A stretch of 64,000 nt of DNA from Vibrio sp. VB16 (GTDB taxonomy: Bacteria; Pseudomonadota; Gammaproteobacteria; Enterobacterales; Vibrionaceae): NCBI RefSeq assembly GCF_015594925.2, contig NZ_CP087590.1, positions 868,001 to 932,000 on the forward strand, in the 5' to 3' direction. Every line of letters begins with the position of its first letter. The first letter of the stretch is position 1. This document shows, piece after piece, positions 1 to 8,464 of this stretch. The position numbers and the translations under genes are program-made. Below the pieces are notes generated by a model. It ran no database searches. It was not told where the DNA came from and saw nothing but the letters and a program-made list of their open reading frames with translations.

Positions 1-1471
1 CTGGCGTATTGTATGGGAATCTAAATGCGGCATTCTCCAATTGCTGATCGGTAACTTTCTCTTCAGCAAGTTCTTTTAGCGAGTCAATCCAGCCATATCC
101 GACACCATCAGAAAATTGTTCTTTCTGGCGCCAAGCGATGGATTCTGGTAGGTATTCTTCGAAACACTCGCGAAGAATGTGTTTCTCCATTTTACCGTTG
201 CCACACATCTTATCTTTTGGATTGATACGCATTGCAACATCAATAAATTCTTTGTCTAAGAAAGGAACTCGTCCTTCAACACCCCAAGCCGCTAGTGACT
301 TGTTTGCACGAGCACAATCGAACATGTTTAGGGCGAGTAGTTTACGCACAAGCTCTTCATGCATTTCTTTGTCGTTAGGTGCTTTATGGAAGTATAAGTA
401 ACCACCAAATATTTCATCAGCACCTTCACCAGAAAGTACCATTTTGATACCCATAGCTTTGATTTTACGACCTAATAGGAACATCGGAGTTGATGCTCTG
501 ATAGTCGTGACATCGTAGGTTTCAATGTGATAAATAACATCACGAATGGCATCGATACCTTCTTGAACCGTATAAGTCATTTCGTGGTGTACTGTGCCGA
601 GCTTATCAGCTACCTCGCGTGCAGCGATAAGATCGGGAGCGCCTTCTAACCCAATTGCAAATGAGTGCAATTGAGGCCACCAAGCCGCTGACTTCTCGTC
701 ATCTTCAATACGCATAGCTGCGAATCGTTTTGCTACTGCTGAAGTAATCGAAGAATCTAAACCACCAGAAAGAAGAACACCATAAGGAACGTCAGTCATT
801 AGTTGGCGCTTCACCGCATCTTCTAACGCTTGAGTTAGCTCTTCTTTGCTTGAAACATTGTCTTTGACTGCATCATAATCCATCCAATCACGTTCATAAT
901 AACGTTGAGGTTCAGCGTTATCAGAACCGTAGTAACTACCTGGAGGGAATTCGCTGATCGTTTTACATACAGGTACCAATGCTTTCATTTCGGACGCGAT
1001 AAAGTAGTTACCATGTTCGTCAAAGCCCTGATACATAGGAATAATACCAATGTGGTCACGACCGATTAAATAGGTGTCTTTTTCTTCGTCATAAAGAATA
1101 AACGCGAAAATACCGTTCAGCTCTTCGAGTAATTCTTCACCAAGCTCTTGATACAAAGCAAGAATGACTTCACAATCTGAATCTGTTTGGAAATCATATT
1201 TATCTGCGTATTTTGCGCGAATTTCTTTGTGGTTATAGATCTCACCATTAACGGCCAATATGTGTTTTTTGTTTGGGCTGTACAGAGGCTGAGCGCCGCT
1301 ATTGAGGCCAACGATAGATAAACGTTCGTGCGCGAGAATCGCTTTGTCTGAAGCGTAAATACCAGACCAATCTGGGCCTCGGTGACGAAGTTTTTTCGAC
1401 ATTTCTAACGCTATTGGACGTAGAGCCGCGGCATCGCTTTTAATGTCTAAAATGCCAAATATTGAACACAT
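1..1471 (-). CDS. asnB: Asparagine synthetase B (glutamine-hydrolysing), 3' end outside window
   Basis: Makes asparagine from aspartate, ATP and glutamine in the cytoplasm. Reading leftward from 1471 the protein starts MCSIFGILDIKSDA. The Cys after the initiator Met is the expected N-terminal nucleophile of the class II glutaminase domain, followed by RHRGPDWSG and NGEIYNH. The C-terminal synthetase domain shows the PPi-loop SGGLDSS and the SGEGADEIFGG motif. About 490 codons are present of the roughly 554 usual for the family, so the C-terminus lies beyond position 1. The gene is transcribed away from the nag cluster and stands alone here. The identification is secure from family motifs. Confidence 0.97.
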   Translation of the reverse strand, partial: MCSIFGILDIKSDAAALRPIALEMSKKLRHRGPDWSGIYASDKAILAHERLSIVGLNSGAQPLYSPNKKHILAVNGEIYNHKEIRAKYADKYDFQTDSDCEVILALYQELGEELLEELNGIFAFILYDEEKDTYLIGRDHIGIIPMYQGFDEHGNYFIASEMKALVPVCKTISEFPPGSYYGSDNAEPQRYYERDWMDYDAVKDNVSSKEELTQALEDAVKRQLMTDVPYGVLLSGGLDSSITSAVAKRFAAMRIEDDEKSAAWWPQLHSFAIGLEGAPDLIAAREVADKLGTVHHEMTYTVQEGIDAIRDVIYHIETYDVTTIRASTPMFLLGRKIKAMGIKMVLSGEGADEIFGGYLYFHKAPNDKEMHEELVRKLLALNMFDCARANKSLAAWGVEGRVPFLDKEFIDVAMRINPKDKMCGNGKMEKHILRECFEEYLPESIAWRQKEQFSDGVGYGWIDSLKELAEEKVTDQQLENAAFRFPYNTP

Positions 1472-1548
1472 AAATAAAAATCCCTATTAAATTCCGTTAC
1501 AGCAATATGCACAATTTGCCAGTATCGTTAAAAAAAGCAACCGTTAAT

Positions 1549-1564
1549 TGTGAATAAAATCACT
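1549..1564. promoter_or_regulatory. CRP-like site upstream of asnB
   Basis: TGTGA, six bases, TCACT: a near-consensus CRP dyad about 78 bp before the asnB start. The 254-bp gap 1472-1725 between asnB and the antiporter gene also holds two direct copies of TTGCACCA spaced 20 bp apart (1637-1664). No ORF or terminator stands out in it. The site is a motif match only. Confidence 0.4.
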
Positions 1565-1725
1565 AATCAGGGCTATGGTTAGAAAATATTTAATAATATC
1601 GCAAAAAAGTGAATGAAATCTAATTCGTGCTGCTTTTTGCACCAGAATTATGAATATTGCACCAATCCTGAATTTCCACGTGCCTGAACGATATTGAATG
1701 CGCAAAATTGGCTATTCAACAGACC

Positions 1726-3306
1726 CTAATCAAATTTAGGATTAAGTTGTTCAGTAACATGTTTAGCAAACCCACTTCCTGCTTCGTTGTAGATATTGAA
1801 TGCAGCATCGGCACCGAGTTCTTGCATGGCTTCTACTTGATCTGAATAGGCTGCTATCGCTGCAGTTTGGCCTGAATAGTGCTTCAATTTTAGCTGTTCT
1901 AGCGCAAGCTGATTACCTTGATGATGTGGCATGGATAACAAGACTAGTTTCACGTTACCAGTATCTAAGATTCGCTCCCAAAAATCTGGGTCAGTCGCAT
2001 CACCACAGATAACATTTCTATGCTCAGCTTGGTGCTGTTTTGCCGCTTCAGGATGCAACTCTACACCCAAGCTAATGTCTCCATGTTGATGGGTGAGTTC
2101 ATCGTATGCGCCCGTACCTATGCGGCCCATACCTAAAATGAGTATCTGAGCACTACCCGGGTTGATACGCTGATCCATCATATTTAGTTTCTCTGCACTG
2201 CGTTCTTTTAGCCATTTTGATGACCGTTGATATAACGAATGGCCAAATCGATTAAGCGGTGCTGCAATAATAAATGAGAGTGAAACTGCGATCGCAATAG
2301 AGGCCAACATATCGCCAGATAACCACCCCATCTTGAATGCTAAGCCACCCACAATTAGACCAAATTCACTGTAGTTAAACAGCGATAGAGTGGCTAACAA
2401 CGAAGTACGTACTCGAAACTTGAAGCTATTGAATATCAAGTAGTAGAGGATACCTTTAACCGGAAGGAGTAATAAAAAGAGTAGCGCAGTTACTGCTCCT
2501 GATAGAGTTGGTTGTTCTGCGAGGCCGATGTTTAAGAAAAAACAGACTAGAAATAGTTCTTTAAGATTAAACAGTGATTTGGATAGTTCGGATGACTTTT
2601 TATGGCCTGCGAGAAGCATGCCTAAAAGGAGTGCGCCGAGATCAGGTTTTAGTCCGACAAAATCGAATAAACCCGCACCAAGTACTAATGCCATGAAAAT
2701 ACCATAAACAACAAGCATTTCTCCGTGGCCAACGATACTGAGTAGCCGATAAAAAAGAGGTCTTAAGAATGGCAGTAAGAAGAGAAACAACGCGTACCAT
2801 TCAGGGACTTTTCCTGTTGAAATGCTTAAAAACAGCACCGCAAAAATATCTTGCATAACCAAGACACCAATTGCAATTGTCCCATAAGTTGCGTTCATCT
2901 CTCCCTTTTCTTGTAAGCTTTTTACCGCGAATACCGTACTAGAAAAAGAAAGGGCAAAGCCGAGTAATATCATCTGCTCTAATGACATTAAACTGAACGT
3001 TGTAACGCCAAGTAGTTTGAAGGCGGCAATCGAGAGGGTAAAAAAGAGCGTAGATAACAAGTTATGTGCGGTTGCACCCGCCCAAATTTCTTTGGAGAGT
3101 AAGGTCTTAACATCGAGCTTTAAGCCGATAGTAAATAGCAGTAGCGTTACGCCTAAATCAGCTAAGAGTTCGATGGTTTCATTTGACTGAAAACCTAAAA
3201 AATTTAGGCCGAATCCAGCAATTAGAAAGCCAACGAGTGGTGGAAGGTTGCATTTTAATGCAAGAAAGCCTGCTGCGAATGCAGATGATATTAAGATGAT
3301 TTCCAT
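1726..3306 (-). CDS. CPA2-family monovalent cation:proton antiporter with TrkA-N domain (KefB/YbaL-like)
   Basis: Predicted inner-membrane K+ or Na+/H+ exchanger. About 370 N-terminal residues are a run of hydrophobic helices typical of the Na_H_Exchanger fold. From residue about 386 a cytoplasmic Rossmann domain begins with the nucleotide-binding stretch ILILGMGRIGTG (388-399), as in TrkA-N/RCK domains that gate Kef systems. I place the start at ATG 3306, because AGG lies five bases before it; a GTG six bases further upstream is possible. It follows the nagBAC terminator, so it is probably a separate transcription unit. Enterobacteria carry nagD at the equivalent place. Ion specificity cannot be read from the sequence. 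Confidence 0.85.
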   Translation of the reverse strand: MEIILISSAFAAGFLALKCNLPPLVGFLIAGFGLNFLGFQSNETIELLADLGVTLLLFTIGLKLDVKTLLSKEIWAGATAHNLLSTLFFTLSIAAFKLLGVTTFSLMSLEQMILLGFALSFSSTVFAVKSLQEKGEMNATYGTIAIGVLVMQDIFAVLFLSISTGKVPEWYALFLFLLPFLRPLFYRLLSIVGHGEMLVVYGIFMALVLGAGLFDFVGLKPDLGALLLGMLLAGHKKSSELSKSLFNLKELFLVCFFLNIGLAEQPTLSGAVTALLFLLLLPVKGILYYLIFNSFKFRVRTSLLATLSLFNYSEFGLIVGGLAFKMGWLSGDMLASIAIAVSLSFIIAAPLNRFGHSLYQRSSKWLKERSAEKLNMMDQRINPGSAQILILGMGRIGTGAYDELTHQHGDISLGVELHPEAAKQHQAEHRNVICGDATDPDFWERILDTGNVKLVLLSMPHHQGNQLALEQLKLKHYSGQTAAIAAYSDQVEAMQELGADAAFNIYNEAGSGFAKHVTEQLNPKFD

Positions 3307-3341
3307 ATGCACCTATAATGCGGTTTATGTTTGAAGTCGCC

Positions 3342-3378
3342 ATAAAAAAAGGGTCATACTTATTCAAGCATAACCCTT
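3342..3378 (-). terminator. Rho-independent terminator of nagBAC
   Basis: Read on the minus strand: a 13-bp stem (3366-3378 with 3349-3361, two G-U pairs), a 4-base loop and a run of seven U's. It lies just past the nagC stop and separates the nag operon from the antiporter gene. Confidence 0.85.
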
Positions 3379-3400
3379 GGAGTCTGGCGAGCAGAAAAGA

Positions 3401-4615
3401 CTACTCTTCTAGAAGTTTTTGTAACAAAACGCCATTTAACATCGCTCTTTTAATCATGGAGAATGCGCCCATGGTCGGTTTTGCCTCTAATTCCGATGCG
3501 ACAATGGGGAGCTCAGTATGGAAAGTGGTGAGCGATTGAGCTTCAACATTGCGACGAATCGCAGGAAAGACAAGCTCAGCAGCTTGAGTTATATCGCCTG
3601 CAATGATGATTTTTTGTGGGTTGAAGAGGTTTACGGTAATCGCAATAACCTTACCCAATTCATTACCAACGCGAATCAAACTTTGTTTTGCGAGTTCATC
3701 GCCTTCCAACGCATGTCGACAGACATCAACCATCGTTATTTTATCGAGCGAAGAGAGTGAGGAAGGGTGACCCTTGTTAATGAGTGCCGTGATGCTTGCC
3801 AGAATTGCGGGATTAGAGGCTACCGTTTCTAAACAACCAAAGTTACCACATTGGCATTGGCTACCGAGTGGGTCTATCTGGATATGACCAATTTCACCTA
3901 CATTCCTATTTGACCCCAAAAATACCTGCCCATTAACAATAATTCCGGCTCCGGTGCCGCGATGAACACTGACTAAGATGGAATCTTTGCAGTCTTGGCT
4001 TGCTCCAAAATAGTGTTCTGCTAATGCTTTTCCTCGGATATCATTGCCAATAAAACACTCAACATTAAATGCCACCTTAACGATGCCACTTAGTGCAAAG
4101 TTATCAATATCAGTATTGGGGATATAGTCTACAACCCCCTCTACAGGATCGACTAAACCAGGAAGAACAATGCCAATGGCTATGAGCTGATTGATTTTAT
4201 CTTTGTGCTCGTCAAGAAATGATTGGATATGCTGAATTAAGCCAGATTCAAGATCTGACTGATTTAAATAGTTAAAAAGACTGTGACTACTGGCAAGTTC
4301 AACGGCGTCAAGATTGAAAAGGCTAAGTTGAACGTAGTCGCGCCCGAGCCTGATAGCAACAGAATGGAATGGTTCCCCTTCTGTTGTCAAAGATATCGCT
4401 CTACGACCACCTGTGGATGCTTGTTGAGCGACCTCTTTAATCAGGCCTCGTTTCATTAACTGGCGAGTAATTTTGGTAACACTTGCGGGTGCCAATTGAC
4501 TTACATCGGCAACCTGAATCCGCGAAATGGGACCTTGTTGGTCTATTAAGCGATATACCGCTGCGCCGTTTAGTTGTTTAACAAGAACTACGTTACCTAT
4601 TTGTCCGCCAGTCAT
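3401..4615 (-). CDS. nagC: N-acetylglucosamine repressor NagC (ROK family)
   Basis: Transcriptional repressor that releases DNA on binding GlcNAc-6-phosphate. The N-terminus has a winged helix-turn-helix (about residues 18-60; ISRIQVADVSQLAPASVTKI), followed by a ROK sugar-kinase-like domain. The ROK zinc site is visible as GHIQIDP with C254, C256 and C261. Length 404 matches the family (about 406). It is the last gene of nagBAC, three bases after the nagA stop, so it is translated from the operon it controls. Its likely operators lie in the nagB-nagE gap. Confidence 0.95.
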   Translation of the reverse strand: MTGGQIGNVVLVKQLNGAAVYRLIDQQGPISRIQVADVSQLAPASVTKITRQLMKRGLIKEVAQQASTGGRRAISLTTEGEPFHSVAIRLGRDYVQLSLFNLDAVELASSHSLFNYLNQSDLESGLIQHIQSFLDEHKDKINQLIAIGIVLPGLVDPVEGVVDYIPNTDIDNFALSGIVKVAFNVECFIGNDIRGKALAEHYFGASQDCKDSILVSVHRGTGAGIIVNGQVFLGSNRNVGEIGHIQIDPLGSQCQCGNFGCLETVASNPAILASITALINKGHPSSLSSLDKITMVDVCRHALEGDELAKQSLIRVGNELGKVIAITVNLFNPQKIIIAGDITQAAELVFPAIRRNVEAQSLTTFHTELPIVASELEAKPTMGAFSMIKRAMLNGVLLQKLLEE

Positions 4616-4618
4616 ACT

Positions 4619-5755
4619 TTAAGTTTGCTCGTATTGTCCGTTTACAATTGTCGCAAGGACGTTGAAGTCACGGTCAAAAATAGCAAGGTTTGCAATCATG
4701 CCAGCCTTGAGTTGACCTAGCATTTTGTCTGCTCCAATAGCTTTCGCTGGGTACAGTGTTGCCATGCGTAGTGCTTCATCCAATGCGATACCTACGTGCT
4801 CAACCGTATTTTGCACTGCTTCAATCATCGTCAGCGCTGAGCCACCAAGTGTGCCATTTTCATCGATACACTTACCATCTCGGTAATATACTTTTTTCCC
4901 AACAAAAATAAAGTGATCCATCTCCGCACCAGCTGGAGCTGTGGCGTCTGTCACTAATACAAGCTTTTCACCTTTCAATTTATGAGCAATTCGGACATTT
5001 GGATAATCAACATGAAATCCGTCGACAATAATGCCAGCATAGACGTCTGGTGTGTCAAATATTGCCCCTACGACGCCAGGTTCTCGTCCAGTTATCGGTG
5101 TCATGGCATTATGCAGATGAGTGGCAAAGCTTATTCCCGCGAGAAAGCCCTGCCTTGCTTGCGCATAGGTTGCGTTGGAGTGACCTATAGAAACCACAAT
5201 GCCAGCGTCACTTAAACGACGGATGTGTTCAGGGTCATTTTGTTCGGGAGCCAAAGTGACCTTGGAAACGACGTCATTGTTTAGACAGATATAGTCGATC
5301 ATGGCGTCATCGGATACACGAATGAAGTCTGGGCAATGTATGCCTTTTTTCATTACGTTTAGATAAGGCCCTTCTAAATGTAAGCCCAGGGATTGATGTT
5401 TATGCAGCGCATTATATTGGCGTTGTGCCTCAACCGCTTGTCGCATATTCGCGTCTGAAGAGGTGATCAAGGTCGGCAGAAAGCTGGTACAGCCAGATTT
5501 AAGATTGACCTTGTGCATGGTGTCGAGTGTTTTAGTTGAGATGTCGTCGTTAAACATTACCCCACCACAACCATTCAGTTGTAGGTCAATAAACCCAGGG
5601 CTGACATTCGCCCCATCTAGATCCATTAATTCTATGCCATCGGGCAATTCTGACTCTGAGCAGACAGAATAAATTTTACCATCTTCAATTATTATCGAGA
5701 AATTCTCGAGAATATCGCTACCGGTAAATATTTTGCAGTTGGTTAGCGCATACAT
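4619..5755 (-). CDS. nagA: N-acetylglucosamine-6-phosphate deacetylase
   Basis: Removes acetate from GlcNAc-6-P to give glucosamine-6-P, the first committed step of GlcNAc use. Amidohydrolase family: LNGCGG near residue 60, metal ligands E128 (HLEGPY), H192 (GHSNAT) and H213 (HLHNAM), and catalytic D270 (VTDATAPAG). Length 378, close to the 382 of the E. coli enzyme. It sits 13 bp after nagB and 3 bp before nagC, a tight operon. All motifs are intact. Confidence 0.97.
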   Translation of the reverse strand: MYALTNCKIFTGSDILENFSIIIEDGKIYSVCSESELPDGIELMDLDGANVSPGFIDLQLNGCGGVMFNDDISTKTLDTMHKVNLKSGCTSFLPTLITSSDANMRQAVEAQRQYNALHKHQSLGLHLEGPYLNVMKKGIHCPDFIRVSDDAMIDYICLNNDVVSKVTLAPEQNDPEHIRRLSDAGIVVSIGHSNATYAQARQGFLAGISFATHLHNAMTPITGREPGVVGAIFDTPDVYAGIIVDGFHVDYPNVRIAHKLKGEKLVLVTDATAPAGAEMDHFIFVGKKVYYRDGKCIDENGTLGGSALTMIEAVQNTVEHVGIALDEALRMATLYPAKAIGADKMLGQLKAGMIANLAIFDRDFNVLATIVNGQYEQT

Positions 5756-5768
5756 AAGCAGAGTCCTA

Positions 5769-6572
5769 TTACTTGAGGTTTTTGATGTTTTCGGCTTCTA
5801 ACTCTTTGAAGTACTTGACGGTCTTAACTTTTAGCTCTTGTGTTGCCGCATCATCACACACGATAACCGATTTAGCGTGTAACTGTAGTGCTGAAATTGT
5901 CCAAAGATGATTAACACTGCCTTCAACCGCAGCCCGAAGTGCCAATGCCTTGTTGTGGCCTGATACCAATAACATGACTTCTTTTGAATCGAGTAGCGTG
6001 CCGACACCTATTGTTAGTGCATATTTTGGTACTTGATTTATATCACCATCGAAGAACCTAGAATTAGCGATTCGAGTATCTTCTGTCAATGTTTTGATTC
6101 GAGTACGTGAAGACAGTGAAGAGGCGGGTTCATTAAATGCAATGTGTCCATCATTACCGACACCACCCATGAATAGATGAATTTGGCCGTAAGACTTAAT
6201 TCTCTCTTCGTATTGTTTGCATTCAGCTTCATGATCATCAGTGCTTCCATCTAGCAAATTGATATTTTTTTCTTGTATATCAACATGGTTGAAGAAATTA
6301 TCATACATAAAGGTGCGGTAGGATTCAGGATGATCAGAAGGAAGCCCAATATATTCATCCATGTTAAATGTGACGACGTTTTTAAAGCTTACTTCGCCTG
6401 CATTATAAAGTTCGATAAGGTGCTTATACGTTTTTAGTGGTGAGCTACCAGTTGGCAAACCTAATATGAATGGGCGGTCCTCTGATGGCTTGAATTTGTT
6501 GATAGTGTTAATAATGTGTCTAGCTGACCATAAGCCGACTTCATCAGATGTTTGTAGTGGTATAAGTCTCAT
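5769..6572 (-). CDS. nagB: Glucosamine-6-phosphate deaminase
   Basis: Converts glucosamine-6-P to fructose-6-P and ammonia, delivering amino-sugar carbon to glycolysis. Visible motifs: GLPTGSSP (39-46), FNMDEYIGL with D72, and GGVGNDGHIAFNEP with D141, H143 and E148, the residues used by hexameric NagB enzymes. Length 267 against 266 in E. coli. It is the first gene of nagBAC, reading away from nagE. Some Vibrio genomes keep nagB elsewhere; here it is in the enterobacterial position. Confidence 0.97.
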   Translation of the reverse strand: MRLIPLQTSDEVGLWSARHIINTINKFKPSEDRPFILGLPTGSSPLKTYKHLIELYNAGEVSFKNVVTFNMDEYIGLPSDHPESYRTFMYDNFFNHVDIQEKNINLLDGSTDDHEAECKQYEERIKSYGQIHLFMGGVGNDGHIAFNEPASSLSSRTRIKTLTEDTRIANSRFFDGDINQVPKYALTIGVGTLLDSKEVMLLVSGHNKALALRAAVEGSVNHLWTISALQLHAKSVIVCDDAATQELKVKTVKYFKELEAENIKNLK

Positions 6573-6626
6573 CGTGGCACCTCATTTAAGTTTAGAAAAC
6601 AGGTAAATATTATTACTGTAATGACA

Positions 6627-6647
6627 TTAATTCGAATCATAAAATAA
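6627..6647. promoter_or_regulatory. Candidate NagC operator on the nagB side
   Basis: TTAATTCG, a short spacer, then AAAATAA: an imperfect version of the nagE-side palindrome. Aligned on the shared AATT, its centre is at 6637.5, exactly 94 bp from the centre of the stronger site. That is about nine helical turns, a spacing suited to looping by a dimeric repressor. The match itself is weak; the spacing is what supports it. Confidence 0.5.
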
Positions 6648-6692
6648 GTTTTATGATCTAGCTAGCAAAATATATCATTTTGCCCAAGAATA

Positions 6693-6708
6693 GGTGATTT
6701 ACATCACA
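6693..6708. promoter_or_regulatory. CRP site in the nagB-nagE control region
   Basis: GGTGA, six bases, TCACA: a strong CRP dyad lying between the two candidate NagC operators. It is expected to activate nagE and nagB when glucose is absent, as in the enterobacterial nag region. Confidence 0.7.
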
Positions 6709-6719
6709 AAAAGCGTGCT

Positions 6720-6743
6720 TTTAATTTGCGGAGTGAAATTAAA
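6720..6743. promoter_or_regulatory. NagC operator on the nagE side
   Basis: A perfect dyad: TTTAATTT, 8 bases, AAATTAAA, about 80 bp before the nagE start. The AT-rich arms flanking a G/C-rich centre resemble known NagC operators. The nagC gene is nearby and the target genes flank it. Confidence 0.75.
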
Positions 6744-6824
6744 GTCATAAACTAAATGTGACTAAATTGAAGGGGTGAAATAAGTCCTTCACACTAAATG
6801 GACATCCTATAGGGGGAACTCACG

Positions 6825-8300
6825 ATGAATATTCTTGGATATTTTCAAAAAGTAGGTAAAGCACTGATGGTACCAGTTGCTACATTACCTGCAGCAGCAA
6901 TACTAATGGGGATCGGATACTGGATCGATCCAACAGGTTGGGGTGGTAATAATGCGTTTGCTGCTTTTTTGATTAAAGCCGGCGCGGCAATTATAGACAA
7001 TATGTCAGTATTGTTTGCCATCGGTGTTGCATACGGTATGTCTAAAGACAAAGACGGTGCTGCTGCATTAGCTGGTTTTGTTGGGTATATGGTTATTACA
7101 ACACTATGTAGCGCAGCATCAGTTGAAGCTATCGGCCTAGTGACTTTGGACGCAGGTTCTACGCTTGCCTTTAATAAAATAGGCAATCAGTTTGTAGGTA
7201 TCCTGTCTGGTATTGTTGCCGCAGAGCTTTACAACCGTTACTACCAAGTTGAACTGCACAAAGCACTCGCGTTCTTTAGTGGTAAGCGCTTAGTTCCTAT
7301 CTTGACTTCTTTCGCTGCTATTGGCATCTCTTTTGTTCTCATGTTTGCTTGGCCTATCATTTTCGGCGGATTGATTTCATTTGGTGAAAGCATCGTAGGT
7401 CTTGGTGAGGTAGGTTCTGGTCTATATGGATTCTTTAACCGTCTACTTATCCCTGTTGGTTTACACCATGCATTGAACTCAGTGTTCTGGTTTGATATGG
7501 CTGGTATCAATGATCTTGGTAACTGGTGGACACCAAATGCAGTAGAAGCAGGTGTCGGTGTAGTGGGTGAAACAGGTCGTTATATGGCTGGCTTCTTCCC
7601 TATCATGATGTTTGGTCTACCTGGTGCAGCGCTTGCTATCTACCATACGTCTAAGCCTGAGCATAAAGCTCGTGTTGCTTCAATTATGATTGCGGCTGGT
7701 TTTGCATCATTCTTCACCGGTGTAACTGAACCACTAGAATTCTCATTCATGTTCCTCGCCCCTATGCTGTATGTATTGCATGCTGCGTTGACAGGTCTAT
7801 CTCTTTACATTGCAGATATAATGAATTGGACAGCTGGTTTCGGATTCTCAGCTGGTCTAGTGGATATGATACTTTCAGCTCAAAATCCATTGGCAAATAA
7901 ATGGTATATGCTGATTGTTCAAGGTTTTGCATTCTTCGGTATTTACTACTTCGTATTCCGTTGGGCTATCATTAAGTTCGGTCTTAAAACACCTGGTCGT
8001 GAAGACGATGAAGACATCGCAGAAATAAGTTCTTCAGCTGTTAGCAAAGACTCAGCGGAGCTTGCGAAAAAGTATCTAGCCGTACTTGGTGGTCACTCTA
8101 ACATTCAAAACATTGATGCTTGTATTACACGCTTACGTTTGACGGTCAATGATATGGACGTGATTAACGAGAATGAGTTAAAAGCACTCGGAGCGATGGG
8201 TGTGGTAAAACTTGGTGGAAATAACCTACAAGTTATCCTAGGTCCACTTGCTGAAATTATTGCTGGGGAAATGAAAAATATCCCTGCGACTGATAGTTAA
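6825..8300 (+). CDS. nagE: PTS system N-acetylglucosamine-specific EIICB component
   Basis: Imports and phosphorylates GlcNAc at the inner membrane. The EIIC membrane domain covers about residues 1-370 (start MNILGYFQKVGKALMVPVA; GLHHALNSVFWF and GVTEPLEFSFMF are typical of the glucose-type family). The EIIB domain follows, with the phosphorylated Cys433 in ACITRLRLTV. The protein ends at residue 491 with no EIIA domain, unlike the 648-residue CBA fusion in E. coli, so it must take phosphate from a separate EIIA, presumably EIIA-Glc. A strong ribosome site, GGGGGA, lies nine bases ahead of the ATG. It diverges from nagBAC and shares its control region. Confidence 0.95.
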   Translation: MNILGYFQKVGKALMVPVATLPAAAILMGIGYWIDPTGWGGNNAFAAFLIKAGAAIIDNMSVLFAIGVAYGMSKDKDGAAALAGFVGYMVITTLCSAASVEAIGLVTLDAGSTLAFNKIGNQFVGILSGIVAAELYNRYYQVELHKALAFFSGKRLVPILTSFAAIGISFVLMFAWPIIFGGLISFGESIVGLGEVGSGLYGFFNRLLIPVGLHHALNSVFWFDMAGINDLGNWWTPNAVEAGVGVVGETGRYMAGFFPIMMFGLPGAALAIYHTSKPEHKARVASIMIAAGFASFFTGVTEPLEFSFMFLAPMLYVLHAALTGLSLYIADIMNWTAGFGFSAGLVDMILSAQNPLANKWYMLIVQGFAFFGIYYFVFRWAIIKFGLKTPGREDDEDIAEISSSAVSKDSAELAKKYLAVLGGHSNIQNIDACITRLRLTVNDMDVINENELKALGAMGVVKLGGNNLQVILGPLAEIIAGEMKNIPATDS

Positions 8301-8326
8301 TAAGTCATTACGTTACATTTATTTGT

Positions 8327-8356
8327 AAAACCTCCCTTAAGGGAGGTTTTTTTTGT
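8327..8356 (+). terminator. Rho-independent terminator after nagE
   Basis: Perfect CCTCCCTTAAGGGAGG dyad (8331-8346) extended by A/T pairs and followed by a run of T's. Confidence 0.92.
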
Positions 8357-8382
8357 TCTGCCACCAAGTAAATTAACAAGAA

Positions 8383-8411
8383 TTGCACTGTTTTGGTTGT
8401 GTAAATATAGT
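8383..8411 (+). promoter_or_regulatory. Sigma-70 promoter of glnS
   Basis: -35 TTGCAC (8383-8388), a 17-bp spacer and -10 TATAGT (8406-8411). The predicted transcript starts near 8418, about 47 bases before the glnS ATG. Confidence 0.6.
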
Positions 8412-8464
8412 GAATCGTGGATCATTAGCAGAATTATTTTTGACAATCCACTTGAGGTACATAG

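Noticed and set aside
6845..7186. 113-codon minus-strand frame opposite nagE
   Set aside because: Antisense shadow of the EIIC membrane domain; the translation is Ala/Ile-rich low-complexity without motifs.
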